64,000 nucleotides of DNA from Microbacterium esteraromaticum (lineage in GTDB: Bacteria > Actinomycetota > Actinomycetes > Actinomycetales > Microbacteriaceae), in contig NZ_CP118100.1 of the NCBI RefSeq assembly GCF_028747645.1, forward strand, positions 1,054,001 through 1,118,000, given 5' to 3'. Below are positions 1-8,025 of this stretch, piece by piece (the first letter of the stretch is position 1; each line of letters begins with the position of its first letter). The notes under the pieces were generated by a model. It made no database searches. It was not told the origin of the DNA and worked only from the letters and a program-made list of their open reading frames with translations. The position numbers and the translations under genes were made by a program.

Positions 1-1958
1 TCGAGGTCACCAACCACGGCTCGCGCACGCAGACGTACGAACTGTCGTACGACACCGCGCACGGTGCCGGCACCGGCGACATCGTCGCCTCGGGCATCCG
101 CGTCGACGTTCCGTCGTCGGTCAAGGTCGGGGCAGGGAAGACGAAGAAGGTCACGGTGACCGTGGAGGTGCCCGCCGGCGTTGAGGACGGCACCTACGGG
201 GCATTCGTCCTCGTGACCGTCCCCGACGACGACGAGCCGCTGCGCCTGCCGCTCGGCTTGCGCGTCGACGACGCCGAGATCTCGGACTTCACGATGATCA
301 AGCCGGTGATGACGACCGTTGCCGACTCGTACGACCCCGCCGCGAAGTTCTCGCTGGGTGTGGCAACGCCGTCTCGTACGCTCGATCTCTTCCTCGTGGA
401 CGCCGACAGCGGCGCCGACATCGGCTACGTCGGCGGGATCGACCCGTCGCTGATGAAGGACGGACTGCGCTACGGACCGTTCGCCTGGTACGGCGACTAC
501 CTGCCGCTGACAGGTGACAAGGACTTCCCGATCTCGCACAAGATCGCCACGGTCGCGCCCGGGTTGCACACGCTGCGTGCTGTCGGCAGCGACGACAACG
601 GTGCCGAGTTCTCGCGAACGGTCGACTTCTACGTCGATGTCACGGCGCCGCAGTTCACCGCCGCCTACGAGACCGACTCGGTGCACGAGTTCACTCAGGG
701 ACAGTCGAGCTTCCCGCTGACGGGTTCGCTCGTCGACGGTGACGTCGAGACGATCCGTGCGGCGGGCATCGACATCGACCAGAGCGACAACAGCATCCAG
801 CTGTTCTCGGCCCAGATCATGCCCTACAAGTCGATCGCCCCGGCCGCTGACGGTGGCTTCTCGACGGACATCGGATTGCTGCCGAGCGCGGTGCAGTCGC
901 ACCGGTTCCTCGGCGTCGATGCGGCCGGCAACATCGGCGGACGCATCCAGACGATGTGGTTCAAGGACACGCAGGCGTACGTGCTCGGCGATGCTGACAA
1001 GACGTCGGCACGCGTCGGCGACACCGTGACGATGTCGTTCACCACGCACAATGCGAGTGACTTCGGCGAGATGCGATTCGAAGCATACTTCCAGCCCCGT
1101 GACACGACGAACATCCGTCCGGTCGCGCAGGACGCGTTCGCCGACTACGGGAGGATCGCCGGCGAGATGACCGTGACTGAGACGAGCTCGGGCGTCAGCA
1201 AGCTCAGCGTGCCGATCGTGTTCGACGGCCCGAAGGAGTACACCGGTGATGACCTTCCGCTGATCGACATGGTGTTCGAGGTGGCCGACACGGTCGCCGC
1301 CGAGACGACCGGATTCGCGACGGTCAGCACCTACGTGAAGACCACCGGCGGCGCCGGCGTGCAGATGCAGCGTGCGTTCGATCAGGTCGCGGCCGTGGCT
1401 CCGACCGGCCTTGCCAGCGGCGGATTCTTCGCCCAGGGGCTGCTGACCGATGCGGGCGCCCCCGACCGCGACCTCGACCACTCGACCGTGGGTGCCGAGG
1501 CCACGCTGACGGCATCCGACGGCACGACGCGCTCGATGACCATCGGCGCGAGCGGATCGGTTGAGGCTGGTGGCGTTCCACTGCGCGACCAGCCGTGGCG
1601 GATGACGATCACACTGCCGGGGCACTTCACGTGGTACCAGCCGCTGGCGCTGTCGACGAAGGACAGCGACGGCGGGCTCGCCGGCCGAACCGCGACCTTC
1701 ACCGCCTCGATGGTCGCCGGTGATGTCAACGGCGACGACGCCGTCGACATTCTCGACGCCATCGCCATCCGCGATGCGCGGGGAACCGACGCGCGTGCCG
1801 CCGACGTCGACTTCAGTGGCACGGTGGATGCCGACGATCTCGCCTATGTCGAGATGAACTACCTCGTGCGCAACCCCACCGCCGACACGGTTCCGACTCC
1901 GAAGAGCAAGCACAAGGGCATCACGCTCGACGAGGTGCTCGCGTCGTTCGCGGACTGA
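1..1958 (+). CDS. C-terminal part of a large secreted protein (probable subtilase) with a dockerin-like module
   Basis: The reading frame is open from the window edge, so the N-terminus and any catalytic domain lie upstream. The first residues (VTNHGSRTQTYELSYD) resemble the Fn3-like domain that follows the protease domain in large cell-envelope subtilases. Several beta-rich domains follow. Near the C-terminus are two EF-hand-like loops, DVNGDDAVDILD (nt 1722-1757) and DVDFSGTVDADD (nt 1803-1838), with Asp/Asn/Ser at loop positions 1, 3, 5, 9 and 12, as in a type I dockerin duplicate. A short basic tail ends the protein, and no LPXTG or membrane anchor is visible. The protease identity is inferred from the Fn3-like part only; another multidomain exoenzyme is possible. 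The dockerin-like reading is stronger. Confidence 0.6.
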   Translation, partial: EVTNHGSRTQTYELSYDTAHGAGTGDIVASGIRVDVPSSVKVGAGKTKKVTVTVEVPAGVEDGTYGAFVLVTVPDDDEPLRLPLGLRVDDAEISDFTMIKPVMTTVADSYDPAAKFSLGVATPSRTLDLFLVDADSGADIGYVGGIDPSLMKDGLRYGPFAWYGDYLPLTGDKDFPISHKIATVAPGLHTLRAVGSDDNGAEFSRTVDFYVDVTAPQFTAAYETDSVHEFTQGQSSFPLTGSLVDGDVETIRAAGIDIDQSDNSIQLFSAQIMPYKSIAPAADGGFSTDIGLLPSAVQSHRFLGVDAAGNIGGRIQTMWFKDTQAYVLGDADKTSARVGDTVTMSFTTHNASDFGEMRFEAYFQPRDTTNIRPVAQDAFADYGRIAGEMTVTETSSGVSKLSVPIVFDGPKEYTGDDLPLIDMVFEVADTVAAETTGFATVSTYVKTTGGAGVQMQRAFDQVAAVAPTGLASGGFFAQGLLTDAGAPDRDLDHSTVGAEATLTASDGTTRSMTIGASGSVEAGGVPLRDQPWRMTITLPGHFTWYQPLALSTKDSDGGLAGRTATFTASMVAGDVNGDDAVDILDAIAIRDARGTDARAADVDFSGTVDADDLAYVEMNYLVRNPTADTVPTPKSKHKGITLDEVLASFAD

Positions 1959-1980
1959 CTCGCGTCCTGAAGCAAGACAG

Positions 1981-2018
1981 CAACGGCGCCGTCGGGAACT
2001 CTCCCGGCGGCGCCGTTG
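1981..2018. terminator. bidirectional hairpin terminator between convergent genes
   Basis: A 17-bp stem (arms 1981-1997 and 2002-2018, one G-T pair) encloses the 4-nt loop ACTC. It lies between the convergent 3' ends of the secreted-protein gene and dapD. There is no strong U tract, as is common in high-GC actinobacteria. Confidence 0.75.
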
Positions 2019-2049
2019 CGGTGTGTTCGGTCTCGAAGAACCCGTGCGC

Positions 2050-2997
2050 TCAGGCGTGCAGCGCGTCGTTCAGCGTGACGCCGTGACCGGTGCGCGCCTT
2101 CGCCTCGATCGCGCCGGTGACCGAGTTGCGCCAGAACAGGACGCCGGGGCGCCCCGACAACTCGGTCGCCTTGACGGTCGGGCGCGTGCCGTCGGCGGTG
2201 CGTGGCGCGTCGCTGAGCACCACCTTCGATCCGGCAGTGACATACAGCCCCGCCTCGACCACGCTGTCGTCGCCGAGCGAGATGCCGATGCCGGCGTTGG
2301 CGCCGAGCAGGGCCCGCTCGCCGATCGACACCCGGTGGCTGCCGCCGCCCGACAGCGTGCCCATGATCGAGGCACCCGCGCCGATGTCGCTGTTCGCCCC
2401 GACGACGACGCCCTGCGAGATACGCCCCTCGACCATCGCCGGCCCGAGGGTGCCGGCGTTGAAGTTCACGAAACCCTCGTGCATCACGGTCGTCCCCGGC
2501 GACAGGTGCGCGCCCAGGCGCACGCGCGACGCGTCGGCGATGCGCACACCCTCGGGCTGCACGTAGTCGGTCAGCCGGGGGAACTTGTCGAGGCCCTGTA
2601 CCTGCAGGCCGTGGCGCAGCAGCATCGGGCGCAGGCGGGCAGCGTCCTGGGGCAGCATCGGGCCGCCGTTCGTCCACGCGTTCGTCGGAAGGTGAGCGAA
2701 AATGCCTTCAAGATTGATCTCGTTCGGACGCACCAGCAGATGCGAGAGCGCGTGCAGACGCAGATACGCGTCCGGTGTAGAGGCGACCGGAGCGTCGAGA
2801 TCGATCGACAGACGCACGATCTCGGTGCGCACGGCGCGGCGCTCGTCGGCTCCGGCGTACGACTCGAGTGCGGGGTCGTCGTCGGCATCCGACTCGCCGA
2901 GACCGACGCGGGCGAACCACGCGTCGAGCACGGTGTCGGGTGCGGCGGACTCCGCCGTCGTGATCGTCGCCAGACCGATGCCCCATACGCTGCTCAT
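2050..2997 (-). CDS. dapD: 2,3,4,5-tetrahydropyridine-2,6-dicarboxylate N-succinyltransferase
   Basis: This cytoplasmic enzyme succinylates tetrahydrodipicolinate using succinyl-CoA, the first step of the succinylase branch of DAP/lysine synthesis. The 315-aa length fits the actinobacterial DapD type. The C-terminal half is a hexapeptide-repeat left-handed beta helix (runs such as GVVVGANSDIGAGASIMG and ALLGANAGIGISLG). The N-terminal half contains the conserved RPNEINLEGIF and TNAWTNGGPM segments. I chose the ATG at 2997 because the family N-terminus (MSSVWGIGLA) begins there and AGAAGG lies directly before it; the frame upstream is low-complexity. It is divergent from dapE, which acts two steps later. 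Confidence 0.95.
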   Translation of the reverse strand: MSSVWGIGLATITTAESAAPDTVLDAWFARVGLGESDADDDPALESYAGADERRAVRTEIVRLSIDLDAPVASTPDAYLRLHALSHLLVRPNEINLEGIFAHLPTNAWTNGGPMLPQDAARLRPMLLRHGLQVQGLDKFPRLTDYVQPEGVRIADASRVRLGAHLSPGTTVMHEGFVNFNAGTLGPAMVEGRISQGVVVGANSDIGAGASIMGTLSGGGSHRVSIGERALLGANAGIGISLGDDSVVEAGLYVTAGSKVVLSDAPRTADGTRPTVKATELSGRPGVLFWRNSVTGAIEAKARTGHGVTLNDALHA

Positions 2998-3003
2998 CCT
3001 TCT

Positions 3004-3009
3004 ACGGTA
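3004..3009 (-). promoter_or_regulatory. -10 element of dapD
   Basis: On the minus strand TACCGT ends 6 nt before the dapD ATG (2997). The intervening AGAAGG could also act as a very close ribosome-binding site. A 9-bp inverted repeat (3009-3017 / 3031-3039) occupies the rest of the shared dapD/dapE promoter region. Confidence 0.5.
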
Positions 3010-3067
3010 ACGCGCGCTCGCCGCGGCAGCGCGCGCGTTCGCACCGGCGGCGCGCGGTGTGCGTCGA

Positions 3068-3073
3068 TAGGCT
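3068..3073 (+). promoter_or_regulatory. -10 element of dapE
   Basis: TAGGCT ends 7 nt before the ATG at 3081, so transcription would begin at or just before the start codon. Confidence 0.55.
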
Positions 3074-3080
3074 GGAGCGC

Positions 3081-4154
3081 ATGGTGCTCGATCTGACCGC
3101 ATCCGCCGCCGACCTCACTCGCGCGCTGTGCGACATCCCCAGCGTGTCCGGCGGTGAGAAACCGCTCGCCGACGAGATCGAGACGGCGGTATCGCGTTGC
3201 GCCCACCTCGAGGTGAGTAGGCACGGCAACACGGTCGTCGCCCGCACGAACCTCCAACGCCCGCAGCGGGTGGTCATCGCCGGCCATATCGACACCGTGC
3301 CGATCAACGGCAACGTCCCCACGCGCGACGTCGTCATCGACGGCGAGGCGTACATTCACGGGCGCGGCACGGTCGACATGAAAGCGGGAGTGGCCGTACA
3401 GCTCAAGCTCGCCGCGGAGCTCGTCGATCCCGGTGTCGACATCACGTGGATGTGGTACGACAACGAAGAGGTGGATGAGTCGCAGAACGGCCTGTTCCTG
3501 CTGTCGGCAGCGCGTCCTGACCTGTTCGCCGCCGATTTCGCCATCCTCGGCGAACCGTCGGACGGGCGGGTCGAGGGCGGGTGCAACGGCACCCTGCGCG
3601 CCATCGTGCGCACGCACGGTGTGCGCGCCCACAGCGCGCGTTCGTGGGTGGGCGAGAACGCCATCCACGGGGCCGCTCCGATTCTCGCGCGGCTGGCCGA
3701 GTACCGCGCGCGCACGATCGACGTCGACGGGCTGTCGTACCGCGAAGGGCTGAGCGCCGTCGGTATCCGCGGCGGGATCGCCGGGAACGTCATCCCCGAT
3801 CTCTGCGAGGTCGAGGTCAACTACCGCTTCGCCCCGAACAAGAGCATCGACGACGCGCAAGCGCATGTACGCAGCGCTTTCGACGGATTCGAGGTGGAGT
3901 TCACGGATGCTGCCGCCGGCGCGCGTCCTGGGCTGGACGCTCCGATCGCCCAGCGCTTCCTCGCCGCCGTCGGGGGAGAGGCTCACGCCAAGTACGGCTG
4001 GACCGATGTGGCGCGCTTCTCGGCGATGGGCGTCCCCGCCGTCAACTACGGTCCCGGGGATCCTCACCTGGCCCACCACGATGAGGAGCGTGTGCCGGTC
4101 GCGCAGATCGACGACGTCGAGCGCGGGCTGCGGGCGTGGCTGAGCGGGTTCTGA
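3081..4154 (+). CDS. dapE: succinyl-diaminopimelate desuccinylase
   Basis: This M20-family zinc peptidase hydrolyses N-succinyl-LL-DAP to LL-DAP and succinate. Metal-site motifs are visible: GHIDTVP (His/Asp), GRGTVDMKAG (bridging Asp), WYDNEEVDE (catalytic and metal Glu), ILGEPSDG (Glu) and a C-terminal HHDEERV (His). The length of 357 aa is normal. An in-frame ATG at 3057 gives a longer start, but 3081 fits the family N-terminus and the -10 box at 3068-3073. It is divergently transcribed from dapD and its last 19 nt overlap the next gene. Confidence 0.95.
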   Translation: MVLDLTASAADLTRALCDIPSVSGGEKPLADEIETAVSRCAHLEVSRHGNTVVARTNLQRPQRVVIAGHIDTVPINGNVPTRDVVIDGEAYIHGRGTVDMKAGVAVQLKLAAELVDPGVDITWMWYDNEEVDESQNGLFLLSAARPDLFAADFAILGEPSDGRVEGGCNGTLRAIVRTHGVRAHSARSWVGENAIHGAAPILARLAEYRARTIDVDGLSYREGLSAVGIRGGIAGNVIPDLCEVEVNYRFAPNKSIDDAQAHVRSAFDGFEVEFTDAAAGARPGLDAPIAQRFLAAVGGEAHAKYGWTDVARFSAMGVPAVNYGPGDPHLAHHDEERVPVAQIDDVERGLRAWLSGF

Positions 4155-5371
4155 CCGCCGGCGGGCGCGGCGGATCGTCGGCGCTGCGCGCCTGGCAGCG
4201 GATGCCGGTGGTCGGCCGCATCGCGATCATCTATCTGTGCGCGCGACTGGTCACCACTGGCCTGCTGATGCTGGCATCGAGCCTGTCGTCATCGTCGTCG
4301 AGGTTCGGCATCCAACCCACGCTCGGCGAGTACGTGCTCGGGTGGGACGCGCAGTGGTACTGGTGGGTGGCCGAGAACGGCTACCCGTCGACGTTGCCGC
4401 TGACCCCGTCGGGTGAGGTCACCGAGAACGCCTGGGCGTTCATGCCGGTCTACGCCTATCTCGCGAAGTTCGTCGGGTTGGGTGACTGGGGCGTCGGCGC
4501 CCTGTTGATCTCGCTGACCGCTGGTTTCTTCGCCTGCCTCGCGCTGTATCGCCTGCTCCGACGACGGATCGGGGTGACGGCGGCGCTGTGGGCGGTCGCG
4601 TTCTTCGCGAACGGTCCGCTCGCGGCACTGTTCCAGGTCGGCTACGCCGAGTCGCTCTTCCTCATGCTGTTGCTGATCGCGATCGACCTGGTCTCCCGGC
4701 ACCGATACGCGTGGGTGTATCTGCTGATTCCGGTCATGGGGTTCACACGCCCCGGCATCCTCGCCTTCGCGCTGTTCCTCGGGCTGCACGGCATCGCGCG
4801 CTGGGTGCGTCGCACCAGCGAGCCGCTTCCCGTGCGCGACATGGTGCATATCGTCGCGCTCGGCGCGCTGGCCACGGTCGTCGGATTCAGCTGGCAGGTG
4901 ATCGCCGGTGTCGTGACCCGAGACCCGGGCGCCTACCTGAAGACCGAGCTGTCGTGGCGCCGCAACTGGTTGGAAGACCCGAACCCGCACTTCCTTCCCT
5001 TCGAGGGGTTCGTGCGCGGTGCGGAGTTCTGGGCGCAGCAGTGGGGGATGCCGGCGTGGATGGGCTGGATCCTTCTGCTCGCGCTCGTCGCGGGGGCGGC
5101 ATGGATGCTGTTGCGCGCGCGGGCCGTACGACGATTGGGCATCGATATCCGGCTGTGGAGCGCCAGCTACCTGCTGTATCTGCTGGCCGTGTTCTTCCCT
5201 CAGTCGAGTACGTTCCGCCTGCTGGTTCCACTGGTGCCGCTCGCGGGAGCACTGGGCGTGCCGAAATCGCGGATCTACCGGTGGGGAGTGCTGCTGTTGT
5301 GCCTGGTTCTTCAGGCACTGTGGATCCTCGCAATGTACGGCTCAGCGCAGACGTACTGGCAGGTGCCCTAG
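4136..5371 (+). CDS. PIG-V-like integral membrane glycosyltransferase (GT-C fold)
   Basis: A 411-aa polytopic membrane protein with about nine hydrophobic segments. Near residue 70 it has WDAQWYWWVAENGYP, matching the WDxxWYxxIAxxGYP signature of PIG-V-type mannosyltransferases, in which the acidic residue sits in the first extracytoplasmic loop. GYAESLFLML and GFTRPGILAF also fit this family. It probably transfers a sugar from a polyprenyl-phosphate donor; donor and acceptor cannot be read from sequence. The GTG at 4136 overlaps dapE by 19 nt, suggesting translational coupling. Confidence 0.75.
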   Translation: MAERVLTAGGRGGSSALRAWQRMPVVGRIAIIYLCARLVTTGLLMLASSLSSSSSRFGIQPTLGEYVLGWDAQWYWWVAENGYPSTLPLTPSGEVTENAWAFMPVYAYLAKFVGLGDWGVGALLISLTAGFFACLALYRLLRRRIGVTAALWAVAFFANGPLAALFQVGYAESLFLMLLLIAIDLVSRHRYAWVYLLIPVMGFTRPGILAFALFLGLHGIARWVRRTSEPLPVRDMVHIVALGALATVVGFSWQVIAGVVTRDPGAYLKTELSWRRNWLEDPNPHFLPFEGFVRGAEFWAQQWGMPAWMGWILLLALVAGAAWMLLRARAVRRLGIDIRLWSASYLLYLLAVFFPQSSTFRLLVPLVPLAGALGVPKSRIYRWGVLLLCLVLQALWILAMYGSAQTYWQVP

Positions 5372-5462
5372 CGTCATACCGCGATATATCGTGTGGTTAC
5401 GCGCGTAGGACCCCATCCATACCGATAAAGTGGTCTCATACCACCGAGGAAAGGGAGCCACG

Positions 5463-5636
5463 ATGGCAGCGATGAAGCCGAGGACCGGCGACGGACCGAT
5501 GGAGGCCGTGAAGGAAGGGCGACTCATCATCGTGCGGGTTCCGCTTGAAGGCGGCGGCCGTCTGGTCGTCTCCGTGAACGACGATGAAGCGAAGGAGCTT
5601 CACGACGTGCTGGCTGCCGTTGTGAAAGCGGCCTGA
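5463..5636 (+). CDS. DUF3117 small conserved protein
   Basis: A 57-aa protein beginning MAAMKPRTGDGPMEAVKEGR and containing VRVPLEGGGRLVVSV, the full signature of the actinobacterial DUF3117 family, whose function is unknown. The ATG at 5463 is favoured because GGAAAGGGAG precedes it and conservation starts at this Met. It is monocistronic: a separate leader upstream and a strong terminator just downstream. Confidence 0.93.
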   Translation: MAAMKPRTGDGPMEAVKEGRLIIVRVPLEGGGRLVVSVNDDEAKELHDVLAAVVKAA

Positions 5637-5649
5637 CAACAACGCACAG

Positions 5650-5683
5650 AAGAAGGGCGATGGAGGATTCCATCGCCCTTCTT
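5650..5683. terminator. strong hairpin terminator after DUF3117
   Basis: A perfect 15-bp stem (5650-5664 / 5669-5683) with loop GGAT, whose right arm ends in CTTCTT and is followed by further T-rich sequence. The A-rich left end lets it also serve the convergent O-methyltransferase gene. Confidence 0.9.
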
Positions 5684-5743
5684 CGCGTCTTCGCTCTTGT
5701 TCGTGTCTTCGATCTTCTTCGTGGCTGGGGGCGCGCTCCGGTA

Positions 5744-6376
5744 TCAGTCGGCGACTCGCGCCAGCTGCAGCAGTCCTTCGCCGGTCGTCGACAGCGCGGC
5801 GATCACCGCCTGAGACTCCTGGGTCTCCTGGATGAGCGAGCGGTAGGCCGTCGTGACCGCATCGCGCTGCACAGGATCGGCGACTTTGCCTCCGGCGAGC
5901 ACACGGGGGATCAGTACGAGCCCGCCGGTGCGCACCAGGCGCAGGCCGTGGGCCACATACTCGATGACGTTCTCGGGGTCGGCGTCGACGAGCACGATGT
6001 CGTAGGCGCCCTCGTTCATGCGGGGGAGCACATCAGCGGCACGACCGGTGATGAACCGCGTGCGCGACGGTGGCACCTTCGCCTCGGCGAGACACTGGCG
6101 TGCGACGCCCAGGTGCTCGGGCTCGTTGTCGATCGTGGTCAGCACCGCTTGGGGAGCGCCACGCAGCAGCCACAGGCCGGAGACACCGGCGCCGGTACCG
6201 ATCTCGACGATGGAGCGGGCTCCGACCGCAGCGGCCAGCACGGCGCACTGGGCGCCGACGCCGGGACTGATCGGGGTGGCGCCGAGCTCGACGCCGTGCG
6301 CGCGGGCGCGGGCGATCGCCGACGGCTCCACGATGGTTTCGCGGGCGAATCGGGCGTTCGCGTCGTGCTCGCTCAT
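5744..6376 (-). CDS. class I SAM-dependent O-methyltransferase
   Basis: A 210-aa cytoplasmic enzyme of the caffeoyl-CoA O-methyltransferase-like family. SAM-site motifs are IVEIGTGAGVSGLWLL (motif I), LTTIDNEPEHLGVARQ (acidic end of strand 2) and YDIVLVDADPENVIEYV (metal-binding Asp region). The substrate is unknown. The ATG at 6376 is preceded by AGGAGAAG at good spacing. It is divergent from tatB, and a TACGCT on the minus strand (6410-6415) would give it a leader of about 30 nt. In M. tuberculosis the homologue, as I recall Rv1220c, sits next to sigE, which is absent here. Confidence 0.88.
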   Translation of the reverse strand: MSEHDANARFARETIVEPSAIARARAHGVELGATPISPGVGAQCAVLAAAVGARSIVEIGTGAGVSGLWLLRGAPQAVLTTIDNEPEHLGVARQCLAEAKVPPSRTRFITGRAADVLPRMNEGAYDIVLVDADPENVIEYVAHGLRLVRTGGLVLIPRVLAGGKVADPVQRDAVTTAYRSLIQETQESQAVIAALSTTGEGLLQLARVAD

Positions 6377-6450
6377 GGTGCTTCTCCTGGAAAAACGGGT
6401 TACTGACAGCGTAGGCGCACCCGGTGGCTCAGAACGGGAGGCGCGGCGGG

Positions 6451-6456
6451 TAGCCT
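6451..6456 (+). promoter_or_regulatory. -10 element of tatB
   Basis: TAGCCT ends 6 nt before the ATG at 6463, supporting that start over the GTG at 6460 and the ATG at 6481. Confidence 0.5.
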
Positions 6457-6462
6457 GGTGTG

Positions 6463-6867
6463 ATGAATTGGGGCCTGGACATGGACAAGCTGCTGTTGAT
6501 CGGCCTTGTCGCTGTGCTCATCATCGGCCCGGAGCGGCTGCCGAAGGCCGCCGAGGCGTTCTCGAAGTTCGTGCGGCGCGCGGGCGAGTATCTGCGTGAC
6601 ACCCGCAGCAAGATGCGCGACGAGCTGGGGCCCGAGATCGACGAGGTCGACTGGCGCAAGCTCGATCCGCGGCAGTACGACCCGCGCAGGATCATCCGCG
6701 ATGCGCTGATCGAAGAGCCCGACTTCGAGCAGAAGCCGTCACCGGCGGCGACCCCGGCCACGAGCAATCCCTTTACGAGCGACCCCACGGCGCCGGCGCG
6801 TCCGCCGATGACACGCACCGCGTTCTCACGAGCAACGCCGCCCCCGTTCGACGCCGAAGCCACCTGA
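6463..6867 (+). CDS. tatB: Sec-independent translocase subunit TatB
   Basis: TatB is the membrane-anchored subunit that, with TatC, recognises twin-arginine signal peptides. The 134-aa protein has the standard layout: a short N-terminus, one transmembrane helix (KLLLIGLVAVLIIGPERLP, with the conserved Glu and GPERLP hinge), an amphipathic helix (AAEAFSKFVRRAGEYLRD) and a disordered Pro/Thr-rich tail. The DEVDWRKLDPRQYDPRRI segment is typical of actinobacterial TatB and separates it from TatA. tatA and tatC are not in the window. Confidence 0.9.
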   Translation: MNWGLDMDKLLLIGLVAVLIIGPERLPKAAEAFSKFVRRAGEYLRDTRSKMRDELGPEIDEVDWRKLDPRQYDPRRIIRDALIEEPDFEQKPSPAATPATSNPFTSDPTAPARPPMTRTAFSRATPPPFDAEAT

Positions 6868-6897
6868 TCCGACCGGTGCGCGCGTCGGCCGGCCGGC

Positions 6898-8025
6898 TCA
6901 GTTCAGAGTCAGAGGCAATGGGCGACCGGCAAGACCGCGACCGTTGCGTGCGATGTCACGGGCGAGGGAGCTGATGGCCTGCGCGGCCACGTCGTCGGGC
7001 TGATCAAGGACGACGGGAACGCCCACGTCGCCCCCGTGCCGCAGCGTCGGGCTGAGCGGGATGGATGCCAGGAGCGGAACATCCGCGGCATCCGCATCTG
7101 CGCTGAGCGCGGCAGCGACCTGCGCGCCGCCGCCCGCACCGAACAGATCGAGCACGGTGCCGTCGGGGAGGGTGAATCCCGACATGTTCTCGACGACGCC
7201 GATCACGCGCTGGCCCGTCTGGCGGGCGACCAGTCCCGAGCGGATCGCGACGTCGGACGCAGCCGGCTGCGGTGTTGTGACGACCAGAACCTCGGCGTGC
7301 GGCAGAAGCTGCCCGATCGAGATGGCGACGTCGCCCGTCCCCGGGGGCATATCGATCAGCAGCACATCGAGGTCGCCGAAGAACACGTCGGTGAGGAACT
7401 GCTGCACGGTGCGGTGCAGCATCGGCCCGCGCCATGCGACGGCCCCCTCGCCTTCGCGCAGGAACATACCGATTGAGACGGTCTTCACATCGTGCGCCAC
7501 CGGCGGGAGCATCAGATCGTCGATGCGCGTCGGCTGCGTGCCCGGTGCGATGCCCAGCAAGCCCGGGATGGAGAAGCCGTGCACGTCCGCATCCACCAGT
7601 CCCACGCGCAACCCCTGCCGGGCGAGCGAGACGGCGAGGTTGGCGGTGAGGGTCGACTTGCCGACGCCGCCCTTTCCGCTGGAGACGAGGATCACTCGGG
7701 TCAGTGAGTCGGGACCGAACGGCATCTGCCGGGCCGGGCGGCCCTCGCGGAGCTTCTCGGTCAGCGCACGGCGCTCGTCAGGTGTCATGACACCGACCTC
7801 GACCGTGACCTGGGCGATGCCCGCAACGGACGCTGCCGCATCGTGCACGTCTTTCTCGATGCGCGCGGCGGCAGGGCATCCCACGATGGTGAGCACGATG
7901 CCCACGCGTGCGGTCTCGCCTTCGACGGTGATGTCGCGCACCATGTCGAGGTCGCCGATCGGGCGGCGCAGCTCGGGGTCGCTGACGGCGGCGACGGCGG
8001 TGCGCACGCGGTCAGCGAGCGTCAT
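6898..8025 (-). CDS. mrp: Mrp/ApbC-family P-loop ATPase (Fe-S carrier type) lacking the CxxC motif
   Basis: A 375-aa protein with an N-terminal MIP18 (DUF59) domain (about residues 1-85, single Cys in IVGCPAA) and a MinD/Mrp ATPase domain. The deviant Walker A SSGKGGVGKST is at residues 115-125, with DADVHGFSIPGLLG and DMPPGTGD downstream. ApbC/Nbp35 proteins normally bind a bridging 4Fe-4S cluster through a CxxC after ENMS; here that stretch reads ENMSGFTLPDGTVLDLFG, and the protein has only one Cys in total. The Fe-S carrier role is therefore uncertain. It overlaps the DUF1003 gene by 14 nt; AGGAG precedes the ATG. Confidence 0.88.
   Translation of the reverse strand: MTLADRVRTAVAAVSDPELRRPIGDLDMVRDITVEGETARVGIVLTIVGCPAAARIEKDVHDAAASVAGIAQVTVEVGVMTPDERRALTEKLREGRPARQMPFGPDSLTRVILVSSGKGGVGKSTLTANLAVSLARQGLRVGLVDADVHGFSIPGLLGIAPGTQPTRIDDLMLPPVAHDVKTVSIGMFLREGEGAVAWRGPMLHRTVQQFLTDVFFGDLDVLLIDMPPGTGDVAISIGQLLPHAEVLVVTTPQPAASDVAIRSGLVARQTGQRVIGVVENMSGFTLPDGTVLDLFGAGGGAQVAAALSADADAADVPLLASIPLSPTLRHGGDVGVPVVLDQPDDVAAQAISSLARDIARNGRGLAGRPLPLTLN

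Noticed and set aside
6460..6462. The GTG immediately before the tatB ATG as the start codon
   Set aside because: The -10 box geometry and the usual TatB N-terminus both favour the ATG at 6463; the difference is one residue.
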